Below are positions 1 to 7,377 of a DNA stretch of 38,437 nt, piece after piece; the first letter of the stretch is position 1, and every line of letters begins with the position of its first letter. This DNA is from CAWVWD01 sp045106825. GTDB lineage: Bacteria > Bacteroidota > Bacteroidia > Chitinophagales > Saprospiraceae. The notes under the pieces are model-generated. The model saw only the letters and a program-made list of their open reading frames with translations. It was not told the origin of the DNA and searched no databases. The translations under genes and the position numbers were made by a program. Location: NCBI GenBank assembly GCA_045106825.1, contig JBGCFH010000158.1, positions 1-38,437 of the forward strand. Direction: 5' to 3'.

Positions 1-187
1 ATCAAGCATTTCAAGATTTACCCTTAAAAATCAGTCTTATTTTTTAAGGCTTTTTTCTAAAAAAACGAGATAGCTTTTGCAAAATTGTTTTAGGTTAAAC
101 AACTGATTTACAGTATTTTAAGTTCATTCTGAAAACTTCAAATTAAATTTAAAAACGAAAATATTACGTTTTGCCTTGCAAAACAAT

Positions 188-282
188 CATCTCACGCAGA
201 TTTCGCAGATTTCGTAGATTCACGCAGATTTTTCATTAACAAAATCATCTTTTTTATCAAAAAAATCTGCGTGAATCTGCGT
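188..282. repeat. Iterated-word hairpin, word ACGCAGATT
   Basis: The left part repeats the word (A)CGCAGATT or CGTAGATT four times between about 193 and 232. The right part, about 264-282, carries the complement AATCTGCGTGAATCTGCGT. RNA from either strand could form a long stem. It is the first of at least seven hairpins in this window with the same design but different words. Similar CACGCAGATT strings are, to my knowledge, common between genes in Bacteroidota. Confidence 0.75.
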
Positions 283-351
283 AAAAAAAGCATTTTACAA
301 AGCAAAATTTAGCAATTGTGATTTCTATTTTACGTTTCAACGAAACGTAAA
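281..351. repeat. 70-bp dispersed repeat, copy 1
   Basis: It matches 21113-21183 in the same orientation with only scattered differences. Shared parts are GTAAAAAAGCATTTT, CAAAGCAAAA, GATTTCTATTTTACGTTTCA and AAACGT. This copy ends in a perfect 10-bp palindrome with a 3-nt loop (329-351, TTTACGTTTC / GAAACGTAAA), which has decayed in the second copy. Both copies lie just beyond the 3' end of a minus-strand gene. Confidence 0.75.
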
Positions 352-480
352 TATATAAGCTTAGAAGGAAAAAATTAACGGTTGTAGATTAGTGATTTGG
401 ATTATGTAGATTTTGATATTATAATTACGTAGTGGATTTCAATTTTCCGAAAGTTAATATAAAATAATCTGCGTGAGTAT

Positions 481-1758
481 CTAAAAACTCCATTTCAATC
501 GCAAAAAAATCAACTTCTGTAAAAAGCCATAATTGTCACCATTATTATATTTAAATCCTGCAATTTGTCCAATCAAATCAATATTCCAATTGTCCTTAAT
601 CGTATAAGTCAACGTCGGATTGATGAACAATAATTGGTCTTCACTTGGACTATAAATAATGGATAAAGCACCAGAAATTGACGGATTGAACGGATATGAA
701 ACCATTGTAAAAATGGTATGTTTATATGGAAATAAATTTTTTGCCGTAATATTTAATGCTAATAAATTTGCGGTTGCAGATTCGCTTGTTCCTAAAGAAT
801 TATACAAAAATCCTGCACTAACATAAGTCGAATTTTCGAAAGCATAATCAAAAGCAACCGTTCCAGCAAAAGCCGTTGAAGCGGAATCGTAACCTTGAAA
901 AATTGCCGTTTCACCTTTAAAACCAACGTCTTTGATATTTCCTGCCCAACCAATTCCTGTAACAATATCTTTGTTATAAACGCCACCTAAAATCTGAAAA
1001 TCATAATTCCATTTATTAAATTTCCATAAACCTCCAGCAACAATTTCGTCCGTATTTTCAAACGCCTTGACGGCAAATTCTACACTCGAAGTCGCACCAG
1101 TATAATACGTTACTCGCACAGCATCAGAACCAGGTCGTTCTTCATAATCGAAGTCAAAATACGAAAACGCATTAAAAATATCGTGTGGATTCCAAACTGT
1201 GTTGATTCCCCAGTTTATCCGTTGTCGTCCGACTCGTACATTCCAATTTTCATTGGAATAATCCAAATACAAACGGTCGAGCATTGTGTGCATCGTAAAG
1301 GTCGGATTATCAGAAATCAACCAAGATAAATCCAAAACATCATCATTTGCACCGTCAATTCCTTCGCTAAATGGTTGCAACGGATTTCCTGTATTCAATA
1401 ACAATCCATAAAAAATTTGCGTTCGTAAATCAGCTTTAAATGTCCAATTGTCATTAAAATAATAATTGAAATTAATCCGATTATGAATTTGATTATTGAA
1501 TAAAAAAGTATTTCCAGCCGTATCAATAATTGCTGTTCGCAAGTCTTTGATATAACCATCAAGTTCCCACTTTCTCGGTTTTTTCTCCTCAAATGCTGTA
1601 TTTTCTACTTCTTCAATTTCGTAGATTTCTGTTTCAGGTTCAATCGTATCGGTTTCGATAAATTCTTCCTCGACTTCTTCTTCCAACGGTTCTTCTTCAA
1701 CTTGTGAGAAGCCGAAAATTGGTAAAAATAATAATATTATAAATCCATATTTTTTCAT
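481..1758 (-). CDS. Outer-membrane beta-barrel protein with acidic N-terminal linker
   Basis: 425 residues. A signal peptide (about 1-18, MKKYGFIILLFLPIFGFSQ) is followed by a strikingly acidic, glutamate-rich linker (about 20-60). The rest has alternating hydrophobic and aromatic strands and ends in WSF, with a terminal aromatic residue as in outer-membrane barrels. A central block near 175-220 (GRQRINWG, then NPHDIFN and EERPGSDAVR) resembles the conserved strand block of DUF1302-type barrels, which in other bacteria accompany lipid exporters. It is the last gene of the six-gene TetR-lolA-like-permease-permease-ATPase operon, 59 bp after the ATPase, so it is plausibly the outer-membrane end of that transport route. 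I infer the role from context; the substrate is unknown. The acidic linker would sit in the periplasm and could dock a carrier protein. Confidence 0.8.
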   Translation of the reverse strand: MKKYGFIILLFLPIFGFSQVEEEPLEEEVEEEFIETDTIEPETEIYEIEEVENTAFEEKKPRKWELDGYIKDLRTAIIDTAGNTFLFNNQIHNRINFNYYFNDNWTFKADLRTQIFYGLLLNTGNPLQPFSEGIDGANDDVLDLSWLISDNPTFTMHTMLDRLYLDYSNENWNVRVGRQRINWGINTVWNPHDIFNAFSYFDFDYEERPGSDAVRVTYYTGATSSVEFAVKAFENTDEIVAGGLWKFNKWNYDFQILGGVYNKDIVTGIGWAGNIKDVGFKGETAIFQGYDSASTAFAGTVAFDYAFENSTYVSAGFLYNSLGTSESATANLLALNITAKNLFPYKHTIFTMVSYPFNPSISGALSIIYSPSEDQLLFINPTLTYTIKDNWNIDLIGQIAGFKYNNGDNYGFLQKLIFLRLKWSF

Positions 1759-1774
1759 TGGTGAATAGTATTTC

Positions 1775-1811
1775 GTAGGGCAAATGGCAAAGGCGATGCC
1801 GTTTGCCCTAC
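1775..1811. repeat. Intergenic hairpin GTAGGGCAAA...TTTGCCCTAC
   Basis: Arms of 14 nt (1775-1788 and 1798-1811) match with one mismatch around a 9-nt loop. It sits in the 59-bp gap between the ATPase and the beta-barrel genes. There is no clean U-tract for minus-strand transcription, so a processing or stabilising role is as likely as termination. The same core, TGTAGGGC...GCCCTACA, recurs as a terminator at 16049-16085. Confidence 0.75.
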
Positions 1812-1817
1812 ATTACG

Positions 1818-2534
1818 TTATGACAAACCTTTTTTCAATTCTTCTGCATTTCTCCGAACATCCGAATCAATCTTCCCATCAACCAACGTAATCACACGTT
1901 TCGCTCTATCGACAACACGTTGATCATGAGTCGAGAAAACAAACGTAATGTGTTCTTCTTCATTCAATTTTGCCATAATATCCAACAAATCTGACGTTGA
2001 TTTAGAATCTAAATTTGCAGTCGGTTCATCGGCTAAAACGAACTTTGGTTTTGAAGCCAACGCACGAGCAACGGCAACACGCTGTTGTTGTCCGCCAGAA
2101 AGTTGTGATGGTCGTTTGTCGGCTTTGTCGCCGATTCCGACAGCGTTTAATAACTCATTGGTTCGAGCGTCCATTTCTGCTTTTGAACGACCTTGAAGCA
2201 ACATCACAAACTCGACGTTTTCTTTTGCAGTCAACACAGGAATTAAGTTGTAAGACTGAAACACGAAACCAATGTTGTTTCGACGAAAGTCGATTAATTG
2301 ATTGTCGGATAAAGTAGAAATATCGTTTCCGCCAACTTGAATTGAACCTTCCGAAGGATTATCCAAACCACCGATTATATTTAATAAAGTTGATTTACCA
2401 GAACCTGAAGGGCCAACAATTGCGGTAAATTCTCCTTTTGTAATTTCTATATCAACACCTTGCAATGCGTGAACGGCAATCAGTGAATCAGGATTATATG
2501 TTTTATGCAAATTTTTAGCTTCTATTACATTCAT
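1818..2534 (-). CDS. ABC transporter ATP-binding protein (LolD/MacB type)
   Basis: 238 residues from the ATG at 2534. The frame is open further upstream, but those codons lie in the GTGTTGATGT repeat and do not look like protein, whereas MNVIEAKNLHKTY is the normal start of the family. Walker A is GPSGSGKST, the Q-loop is VFQSYNLIP, the ABC signature is LSGGQQQR, Walker B is FVLADEPTA and the switch histidine is in STHDQRV. It therefore powers the two FtsX-type permeases encoded just upstream, as LolD does for LolCE or MacB for itself. It is cytoplasmic and associated with the inner membrane. The family assignment is firm. Whether the cargo is a lipoprotein, a lipid or a drug cannot be read from the ATPase. 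Confidence 0.93.
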   Translation of the reverse strand: MNVIEAKNLHKTYNPDSLIAVHALQGVDIEITKGEFTAIVGPSGSGKSTLLNIIGGLDNPSEGSIQVGGNDISTLSDNQLIDFRRNNIGFVFQSYNLIPVLTAKENVEFVMLLQGRSKAEMDARTNELLNAVGIGDKADKRPSQLSGGQQQRVAVARALASKPKFVLADEPTANLDSKSTSDLLDIMAKLNEEEHITFVFSTHDQRVVDRAKRVITLVDGKIDSDVRRNAEELKKGLS

Positions 2535-2548
2535 TTTTTTATTGATTA

Positions 2549-2685
2549 ATGTGTTGATGTATTGACGTGTTGATGTGTTGAAGTTTGCACAACAAAACAC
2601 CAATCATTTCATCAAAAAATCAGCACACATTTTTATAAATTATATTTTATACCTTAAATTTTCACATCAACACATCAACACATCA
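2549..2685. repeat. Iterated-word hairpin, word GTGTTGAT
   Basis: One arm (2549-2582) repeats GTGTTGAT/GTATTGAC four times. The other (2660-2685) carries the complement as CACATCAACACATCAACA. The arms are 77 nt apart, in the gap between permease and ATPase. The right arm overlaps the TGA stop of the permease (2683-2685). Exact pairing covers at least 18 nt. Confidence 0.85.
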
Positions 2686-3897
2686 AATTTTATTAATCGC
2701 TTCAACTGGTTTCAATTTCGTTGCTTTTCGAGCAGGATAAAGTGAGGCTAATAAAGCGGTAATAAATACTGCAATTGCAATAGTCACGTAATAACTCGGA
2801 TCAATGTCCGGATAAACAATACTGTTCATTCCAAACTCTTCCAAACTTTCTTCATAAGCGGACAAATCGATTCCTGTTTTTCTCAAAGTCGAAACGGTTA
2901 AGTAACCAAAGAAGACACCAATTGGCAAACCAATCAAGGATAACATCAAGGTTTCTAACATCACCATTCCGAATATTTTTCCTTTATTCATTCCGATTGC
3001 CATCAAAACGCCTAACTCTTTGACACGTTCCAAAACTGCCATTAACATCGTATTCAAAATTCCGAAAATCAAGGCAATCATTACGATTCCTGTGATAATG
3101 GTGGAAGACATTCCGATTTGATTGGCAAACAATTTTAAACTCGGTGCAACTTCGTCATAAGGTTGAATTTTTACATCTTGATGCACTTTTTGTAAGTTGG
3201 AAGTTAATTGATGTGTATTGTCAAAATCATCTACTAATAAGGCAATTTCATGAATATTATCGCCATTTTTCAAGGCTTTCGCTAAATCATTTTTATTCGT
3301 AAAAACAATACGTTCATCTAATTGAGCATTGCCAGAGCTATACAAACCGACGATTCGATAAGCTTGTCCTGTCAATTCTCCTTCCATATCTTGAAACTGC
3401 AACGTAATTTTTTTACCAACTTTGACTTTTAGCTTTTCTGCTAATTTTTCACCAATCAAAATCTGATTTTTCTTTCCTTCTTGAAAGTATTCACCATCTT
3501 TTACTTGTTCATTTAGTTTGGTAACATCGGCTTCTCCTTGCGGATCAATTCCTCGAATCAAAACGCCTTTTGCAGCACGAGGAGAACTTGCCATTCCATT
3601 GATAACGACACGAGGAACAACGGCTTTTATGCCTTCTGTTCGTTTTAAATCTGTAATTAATTTTGTAGAATTATCAATGACAAATTCACTTTTACGCTCT
3701 TTTAGATATTGTGCATCGTGAATTTGTATGTGCGAAGTTTGGTTGGTAATGATGTTGTCGATGAACATATTTATCATTCCTGTCATCCAACCCATCAACG
3801 ATACCAATGCCCAAACGCCTAAGATTATCGCACCAATTACGACAAGACTTCGGGTTCGATTTCGCCATATATTTCGCCAAGCTATATTTATTAGCAT
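2683..3897 (-). CDS. ABC transporter permease, FtsX/LolC type (second of pair)
   Basis: 404 residues. The N-terminal transmembrane helix (about 15-40) follows the family opening AWRNIWRNRTRS. A large periplasmic MacB-PCD-type domain spans about 45-260, and three further helices (about 265-290, 310-340, 365-390) form the FtsX domain. It ends PARKATKLKPVEAINKI, as is typical for LolC/LolE and MacB permeases. It probably pairs with the permease encoded at 4279-5508 as a heterodimer, served by the ATPase downstream. The stop codon lies inside the GTGTTGAT repeat. The start is the ATG at 3897, six codons before IAWRNIWRNR. The family is clear; the substrate is not. Unlike MacB, the ATPase is a separate protein, which favours a LolCDE-like organisation. 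Confidence 0.92.
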   Translation of the reverse strand: MLINIAWRNIWRNRTRSLVVIGAIILGVWALVSLMGWMTGMINMFIDNIITNQTSHIQIHDAQYLKERKSEFVIDNSTKLITDLKRTEGIKAVVPRVVINGMASSPRAAKGVLIRGIDPQGEADVTKLNEQVKDGEYFQEGKKNQILIGEKLAEKLKVKVGKKITLQFQDMEGELTGQAYRIVGLYSSGNAQLDERIVFTNKNDLAKALKNGDNIHEIALLVDDFDNTHQLTSNLQKVHQDVKIQPYDEVAPSLKLFANQIGMSSTIITGIVMIALIFGILNTMLMAVLERVKELGVLMAIGMNKGKIFGMVMLETLMLSLIGLPIGVFFGYLTVSTLRKTGIDLSAYEESLEEFGMNSIVYPDIDPSYYVTIAIAVFITALLASLYPARKATKLKPVEAINKI

Positions 3898-3950
3898 GAT
3901 TTATTTTTTATAAGTTTTATCAATATTCACCATCTAAAAACTCCAACTAT

Positions 3951-4093
3951 TTCCGTCATGCTGAATTTATTTCAGTATCTCCCAAGCTGTTAAAACTCAA
4001 TTTTCAAAAAGTACGAATCTTCTGATTTTTAACTTTTTACAGTTTTGTACTTTAATGTTCGGGAGATGCTGAAACAAGTTCAGCATGACGGAA
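3951..4093. repeat. MITE-like inverted repeat, TTCCGTCATGCTGAA termini
   Basis: Two 33-nt arms (3951-3983 and 4061-4093) match at 30 of 33 positions around a 77-nt spacer. All three mismatches have a T on the left arm where the right arm's complement has C, at evenly separated positions. No coding capacity. It fills the junction between the two permease genes. GTCATGCTGAACTTGTTTCAGCATCTC strings are, from memory, frequent between genes in Bacteroidota, so this is probably a non-autonomous mobile repeat. Confidence 0.8.
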
Positions 4094-4142
4094 TTTTATG
4101 TGGTTTTTTAGTTGGTGAAATAGTAGAGCATTTTGCGTTTAG

Positions 4143-4272
4143 ACGGATTAAAAATCCGCCTCTTTAGATGTTGCTATGTTTTAGAAAAAACACGGAGATT
4201 TTATAAACTTGAGTATTTTTATCCAAACTTTTTATCATCTAAAGGAACGGGTTTCAACCCGTTCAAACCCGA
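4143..4272. repeat. Composite repeat with ATCCGCCTCTTTAGATG and CATCTAAAGG ends
   Basis: The left end has a short hairpin CGGATT/AATCCG followed by CCTCTTTAGATG. The right end has CATCTAAAGG followed by a hairpin ACGGGTTTCAACCCGT. The CTTTAGATG and CATCTAAAG segments are inverted relative to each other, so the whole is a nested palindrome of about 130 bp. A second version with a diverged interior lies at 27048-27190. It ends a few bases before the stop codon of the upstream permease gene. Confidence 0.65.
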
Positions 4273-4278
4273 GTGCGT

Positions 4279-5508
4279 TTAATGTCGCATTGCCTCAATC
4301 GCTTTCAATTTTCTAACTTTTCTAAAAATCAACAAGGACAATATCATTGATAAAATAAATATTGTAATCGCTTCATTTAGGAAAATATTCAAATCAAAAC
4401 TGAACGGAATTTCTGGCGGAATACCAAATGATTCATACGTTTCTTTCGCACCTTCGCCCATGCTTGAGATTGGAATTGGATTCGTATAAAAATGATAGAC
4501 AATCGGTAAAGCAGCGATTGTTCCTGCCAAAACACCTAAAAAGTTGATAGCTAAAGTTTCCAACATTACCATAACTCCTAATCGCCAACGTTTCATACCA
4601 ATTGCAGTCATGACACCAAACTCATATTCTCGTTCTTTAAGCATCATCAAGATTGTTCCGAAAATCACGAAACCTATAATTGCGTAAAGCAAAAATGGAA
4701 TAATTTTATTTCCAGCTTCATCCAACTCTTTTGACTTGATAAGTTCAGGAATTAGTTGTTCCCAATACATGATTTCATAAGTCGAAGCCGTATCTAATTC
4801 ACCTTGCAAAGCAGCAACGGTTGATTTCATTTTTGAAGGTTTGTCAGAATGCAAAACCAAGTTGGTAATGTAATCAGGAGCTGCAAATAATTTTTGAGCT
4901 TCCGCTAATGACATGAAAATCATTTCACGCATTTGTGGCATTCTAAACTTGACAACGCCACGAATGACATTTTTGCCAACAGCCGACGAACCTCGAAAAC
5001 CTGAACCAATAAATACCAACGTATCACCAACGGTAACATTCAATTCTCTCGACATCGAATCAGAGATTAAAACGCCATCATCATTTGCCGTCAAATATTT
5101 TCCGACTTTGACAGAATCTGACAGGTTCGTCATTTTATCTTCCGCAACTGGATCTGTTCCAATGACTTGTTTTGCAGTTGTGCCTGTTTCATGTGCGACC
5201 AAAACAAAACCTTCTAATCGAGGAATTGCAGCAGAAATATTTTCATTTTTGTCTAAGTTTTTTAATTCATCCGTGTATTCAAACGCTCCGTCAATGACTT
5301 GATCTTCCCAATAACCTTTGGAATGAACTTGAGCGTAACCATAATAATTTTCGACAATACCGTTTATCATTCCGTCCCAACTTCCATTCTGAAAAGAAGT
5401 CAAGAGAATCGACAAGAAAACACCGAACATCACCGCAGCAGCGGTTATCAGTGTTCGTGACCGATTCCGCCAGATATTGCGGTAAGCCATTTTGAGTAAT
5501 GATTTCAT
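4279..5508 (-). CDS. ABC transporter permease, FtsX/LolC type (first of pair)
   Basis: 409 residues from the ATG at 5508. The frame continues upstream, but those codons come from the GATTGTGT repeat, while MKSLLKMAYRNIWRNRSRT is the usual start. One N-terminal helix (about 18-38) is followed by a periplasmic domain (about 45-265) and three C-terminal helices (about 275-300, 320-345, 380-400), with the family ending VRKLKAIEAMRH. It shares layout but not close sequence with the permease at 2683-3897, so a LolC/LolE-like heterodimer is likely. It lies 106 bp downstream of the LolA-like gene, with a large hairpin between them. The family assignment is secure. The role in moving lipids or lipoproteins toward the outer membrane is inferred from the neighbours. 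Confidence 0.92.
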   Translation of the reverse strand: MKSLLKMAYRNIWRNRSRTLITAAAVMFGVFLSILLTSFQNGSWDGMINGIVENYYGYAQVHSKGYWEDQVIDGAFEYTDELKNLDKNENISAAIPRLEGFVLVAHETGTTAKQVIGTDPVAEDKMTNLSDSVKVGKYLTANDDGVLISDSMSRELNVTVGDTLVFIGSGFRGSSAVGKNVIRGVVKFRMPQMREMIFMSLAEAQKLFAAPDYITNLVLHSDKPSKMKSTVAALQGELDTASTYEIMYWEQLIPELIKSKELDEAGNKIIPFLLYAIIGFVIFGTILMMLKEREYEFGVMTAIGMKRWRLGVMVMLETLAINFLGVLAGTIAALPIVYHFYTNPIPISSMGEGAKETYESFGIPPEIPFSFDLNIFLNEAITIFILSMILSLLIFRKVRKLKAIEAMRH

Positions 5509-5510
5509 TT

Positions 5511-5616
5511 TGTATGATTGTGTGATTGTATCGCTTCGCTGATTGTGTGATTGTAAAAAGTTACACAAAGTTTTTTTACAATCTCACAATCATACAATCA
5601 GCGAAGCAACACAATC
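5511..5616. repeat. Iterated-word hairpin, word GATTGT(GT)
   Basis: The arm at 5511-5558 repeats GATTGTGT/GATTGTAT four times, interrupted by GCTTCGCT. The arm at 5570-5616 is its near-complete complement, including AGCGAAGC. Stem length is about 45 bp with few interruptions and a loop of about 10 nt, making it the longest hairpin in the window. It fills the whole gap between the LolA-like gene and the first permease gene and overlaps the TGA stop of the LolA-like gene (5615-5617). Confidence 0.88.
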
Positions 5617-6400
5617 ATTTCAATTTCTTCATGTTTTGAATCGTAAAGAAATTTTCTTTTAAACTTACACCGAACTCAATACTTTGATATTCTAAAATAG
5701 TTCTGTTTTTAGGCTCGTCGGCTGGTTTGATAATCAATTTTGTCGTAATTGTTCTTCCGCCCATTTCTTTGATATTTGTTCCCAAAAACTTGTTTACCAA
5801 TTCGCCATCTTCATCGTAAAATTCTGTTTTTAATTGTAAAAAGTGTTTTGTATCAATCAAAATCCATATTTTTCCCCAGACAACTGCGGCATCTTCTTTT
5901 GGTGTCAATTCGATTTTATAACAGATATTATCTCCGTATTTTACCTTTTTTAATAATTTGTGATCATAATCCTTTACAATTGAAGATTCACGAACCATAT
6001 CATCATTTTTCAAATCAGAACCCATCCAACCTTGCGACATCATCGAAGGATTCATTTTGATAACTCGGTCGATTCTCGGTTGCCAATTCCAAACTTCGTC
6101 ATCACGTTTTAAGAAAGCTGTTCCTTTATCACTTTTCGGCCCAGTAACCAAAGTCATGCTATAATCATCGCCTAAAGTCCATGTTTTCATTGAGGTTGTT
6201 TTGCTCCATTTTGGACGAACAACCGTCATTTTCATGGTTGCTCTGCTTGACAATCCTCGAAAGTTTTCTTCCGATTTTTTGATGATTTCTGTTGCTGTCA
6301 TTTTTTGTTCAGGCTTGACAGTTGCCTCTTTGTTTGCAGTTGTAAAAGCCATTGTAAGTATTGCAAATACTGCGATTACGGTGAATATTGATTTTTTCAT
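5615..6400 (-). CDS. LolA-like outer-membrane lipoprotein-sorting protein
   Basis: 261 residues. A signal peptide (about 1-22) is followed by a single mature domain of the LolA-like type (the family annotated as outer membrane lipoprotein-sorting protein). Characteristic blocks are ATEIIKKSEENFRG near 36-50, WNWQPRIDRVIKMNP near 108-122, MGSDLKNDDM near 130-140 and the ENFFTIQNMKKLK end. Family members are periplasmic carriers with a hydrophobic half-barrel. Relatives are often encoded beside RND/MMPL or ABC exporters. Here it follows the TetR gene and precedes the permease pair, so I infer that it accepts cargo from the permeases. It lacks the C-terminal hook of true Escherichia coli LolA as far as I can see, so direct lipoprotein transfer is not certain. 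Confidence 0.85.
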   Translation of the reverse strand: MKKSIFTVIAVFAILTMAFTTANKEATVKPEQKMTATEIIKKSEENFRGLSSRATMKMTVVRPKWSKTTSMKTWTLGDDYSMTLVTGPKSDKGTAFLKRDDEVWNWQPRIDRVIKMNPSMMSQGWMGSDLKNDDMVRESSIVKDYDHKLLKKVKYGDNICYKIELTPKEDAAVVWGKIWILIDTKHFLQLKTEFYDEDGELVNKFLGTNIKEMGGRTITTKLIIKPADEPKNRTILEYQSIEFGVSLKENFFTIQNMKKLK

Positions 6401-6425
6401 AGTTGATTTGTTTATATTTTAGACA

Positions 6426-6485
6426 GTTAGACTTTAGATGTTAGATTCTGTCTAATATCTAACATCTTATAGCTTAACATCTAAC
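6426..6485. repeat. Iterated-word hairpin, word TAGATGTTAGAT
   Basis: The arm AGATGTTAGAT (6436-6446) pairs exactly with ATCTAACATCT (6457-6467). An outer GTTAG (6426-6430) pairs with CTAAC (6481-6485), and a further AACATCT copy lies at 6477-6483. It occupies the gap between the TetR gene and the LolA-like gene and ends at the TetR stop codon. Confidence 0.75.
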
Positions 6486-7064
6486 TTATTCACAAAATTT
6501 ATTGATAAGATAATTTTTCATTTCTTCTAAAGGATAGTCATCTTTCAAGTGCAAATATTGCATCATAACACCTGTCAATGAACTTCCTAAAAAGAAGGCT
6601 TCTAATTCTGGTTTTTCTGCTCCTAATTCTTCAAAAAGCTGAATAAATTCCTGTATTGCAATTTTTCGTTGTGCCGAAAATTTTTCTTTTATGTGTGTTG
6701 AAATTTCATCTTGAAGCGACAAAGACATCATTAATTTCCAATGATGTAAGTTTACTTTAATCATTGCAAACATTCCTTCAATCATCATTTGCAATCGTTG
6801 TTTTGGTGGAATTTTATTCATTGAAATACTTTGTGTAGCTATTTGTTTTTCATCTGCTGCACCAAATAAAATCGCATCTAACAAAGCCTCTTTGCTTTCA
6901 AAGTAATTGTACATTAAGCCTTTAGAAACACCAGCCGTTTTTGTTATTTTGCTTATTGAAGTATTGTGATAACCTTGTTGAGCAAAAAGTTCTAAAGCCG
7001 TTTCTATAATCTCTAATCTTCGTTTTTGTCTAATTTCCTCAAATTGTTCTTCCGTTCTTGGCAT
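6486..7064 (-). CDS. TetR/AcrR-family transcriptional repressor
   Basis: 192 residues. The N-terminal helix-turn-helix spans about 12-60, with the family signature ALELFAQQGYHNTSISKI followed by AGVSKGLMYNYFESKEALL. The remaining 130 residues are the variable helical ligand-binding and dimer domain. It is the first gene of the operon that encodes the LolA-like carrier, permeases, ATPase and beta-barrel, so it very probably regulates that transport system and itself. The start at 7064 fits MPRTEEQFEEIRQKRR, a common opening. A palindromic operator overlaps the -7 box of its own promoter, which is direct sequence support for autorepression. The inducing ligand is unknown; a hydrophobic or envelope-damaging compound would fit the operon. 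Confidence 0.93.
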   Translation of the reverse strand: MPRTEEQFEEIRQKRRLEIIETALELFAQQGYHNTSISKITKTAGVSKGLMYNYFESKEALLDAILFGAADEKQIATQSISMNKIPPKQRLQMMIEGMFAMIKVNLHHWKLMMSLSLQDEISTHIKEKFSAQRKIAIQEFIQLFEELGAEKPELEAFFLGSSLTGVMMQYLHLKDDYPLEEMKNYLINKFCE

Positions 7065-7090
7065 AAATTGTAATTAGTTGTTTTTTTAAT

Positions 7091-7108
7091 TGACCGACTG
7101 TTCAGTCA
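7091..7108. promoter_or_regulatory. TetR-type operator palindrome
   Basis: TGACCGACTGTTCAGTCA has half-sites TGAC-GA and TC-GTCA related by dyad symmetry, the usual look of a TetR-family operator. It overlaps the last bases of the -7 box of the tetR promoter (7107-7114), so binding would block transcription of tetR and the operon behind it. Confidence 0.75.
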
Positions 7109-7138
7109 AAGTTAAACTAAAAAAACAATGCCAGTCAA
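7107..7138 (-). promoter_or_regulatory. Bacteroidota-type promoter of the tetR operon
   Basis: On the minus strand TTG (7136-7138) and TAACTTTG (7107-7114) are separated by 21 nt, matching the TTG / TAnnTTTG consensus of the Bacteroidota primary sigma factor exactly. Transcription would start near 7100, inside the operator palindrome, giving a leader of about 35 nt. Confidence 0.75.
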
Positions 7139-7194
7139 GTTTTTTATAAAAAAAAATTGAAAAAGCGATAAAAGTCATTTTTTTGAAAAAACTA

Positions 7195-7328
7195 TGGTTG
7201 TTTGACAATTTTTGCCAGTAGCGGCTGTCTTTAGCTGCCGTCTTTGTTTGAAATTGTTTACGGCAGCTAAAGACAGCCGCTACGTAAAACAATAATTTTT
7301 GCTTCAGGCAAAAATTGTCAATGAACCA
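7195..7328. repeat. MITE-like nested inverted repeat, copy 1
   Basis: Outer terminal inverted repeats of about 22 bp (TGGTTGTTTGACAATTTTTG against the complement of CAAAAATTGTCAATGAACCA). Inside are two perfect 24-nt arms (7218-7241 and 7260-7283, core GCGGCTGTCTTTAGCTGCCG) around an 18-nt loop (7242-7259). The second copy is at 22067-22199 with outer flanks in the same orientation but the loop inverted. No coding capacity. Confidence 0.88.
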
Positions 7329-7377
7329 AACTATATTAGAAATGATTTTGGGAAAATACAATTGTATAACTGATTAA

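Larger units (their letters stand above)
1..480. other. Gene-free repeat-rich flank
   Basis: No open frame of credible length or codon use is present on either strand. The stretch is AT-rich and holds an iterated-word hairpin (188-282) and one copy of a 70-bp dispersed repeat (281-351), both listed separately. A further half-word TCTGCGTGAG lies at about 468-478, directly at the 3' end of the beta-barrel gene that ends at 481. The transcript of the minus-strand operon would run into this region, so the hairpin may serve as its 3' end. Confidence 0.6.

Noticed and set aside
188..232. CRISPR-like short repeats
   Set aside because: Unit length (7-10 nt), absence of spacers and the complementary arm fit the iterated-word hairpins, not a CRISPR array. 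No cas genes are present.
2015..2317. Open frame of 100 codons on the plus strand
   Set aside because: It lies wholly inside the well-supported ABC ATPase gene on the other strand and has no sensible composition. The same holds for the other long antisense frames over the permeases, helicase and barrel.
7086..7361. 91-codon minus-strand frame next to tetR
   Set aside because: It reads through the tetR promoter, operator and MITE copy 1; the sequence is explained by those elements.
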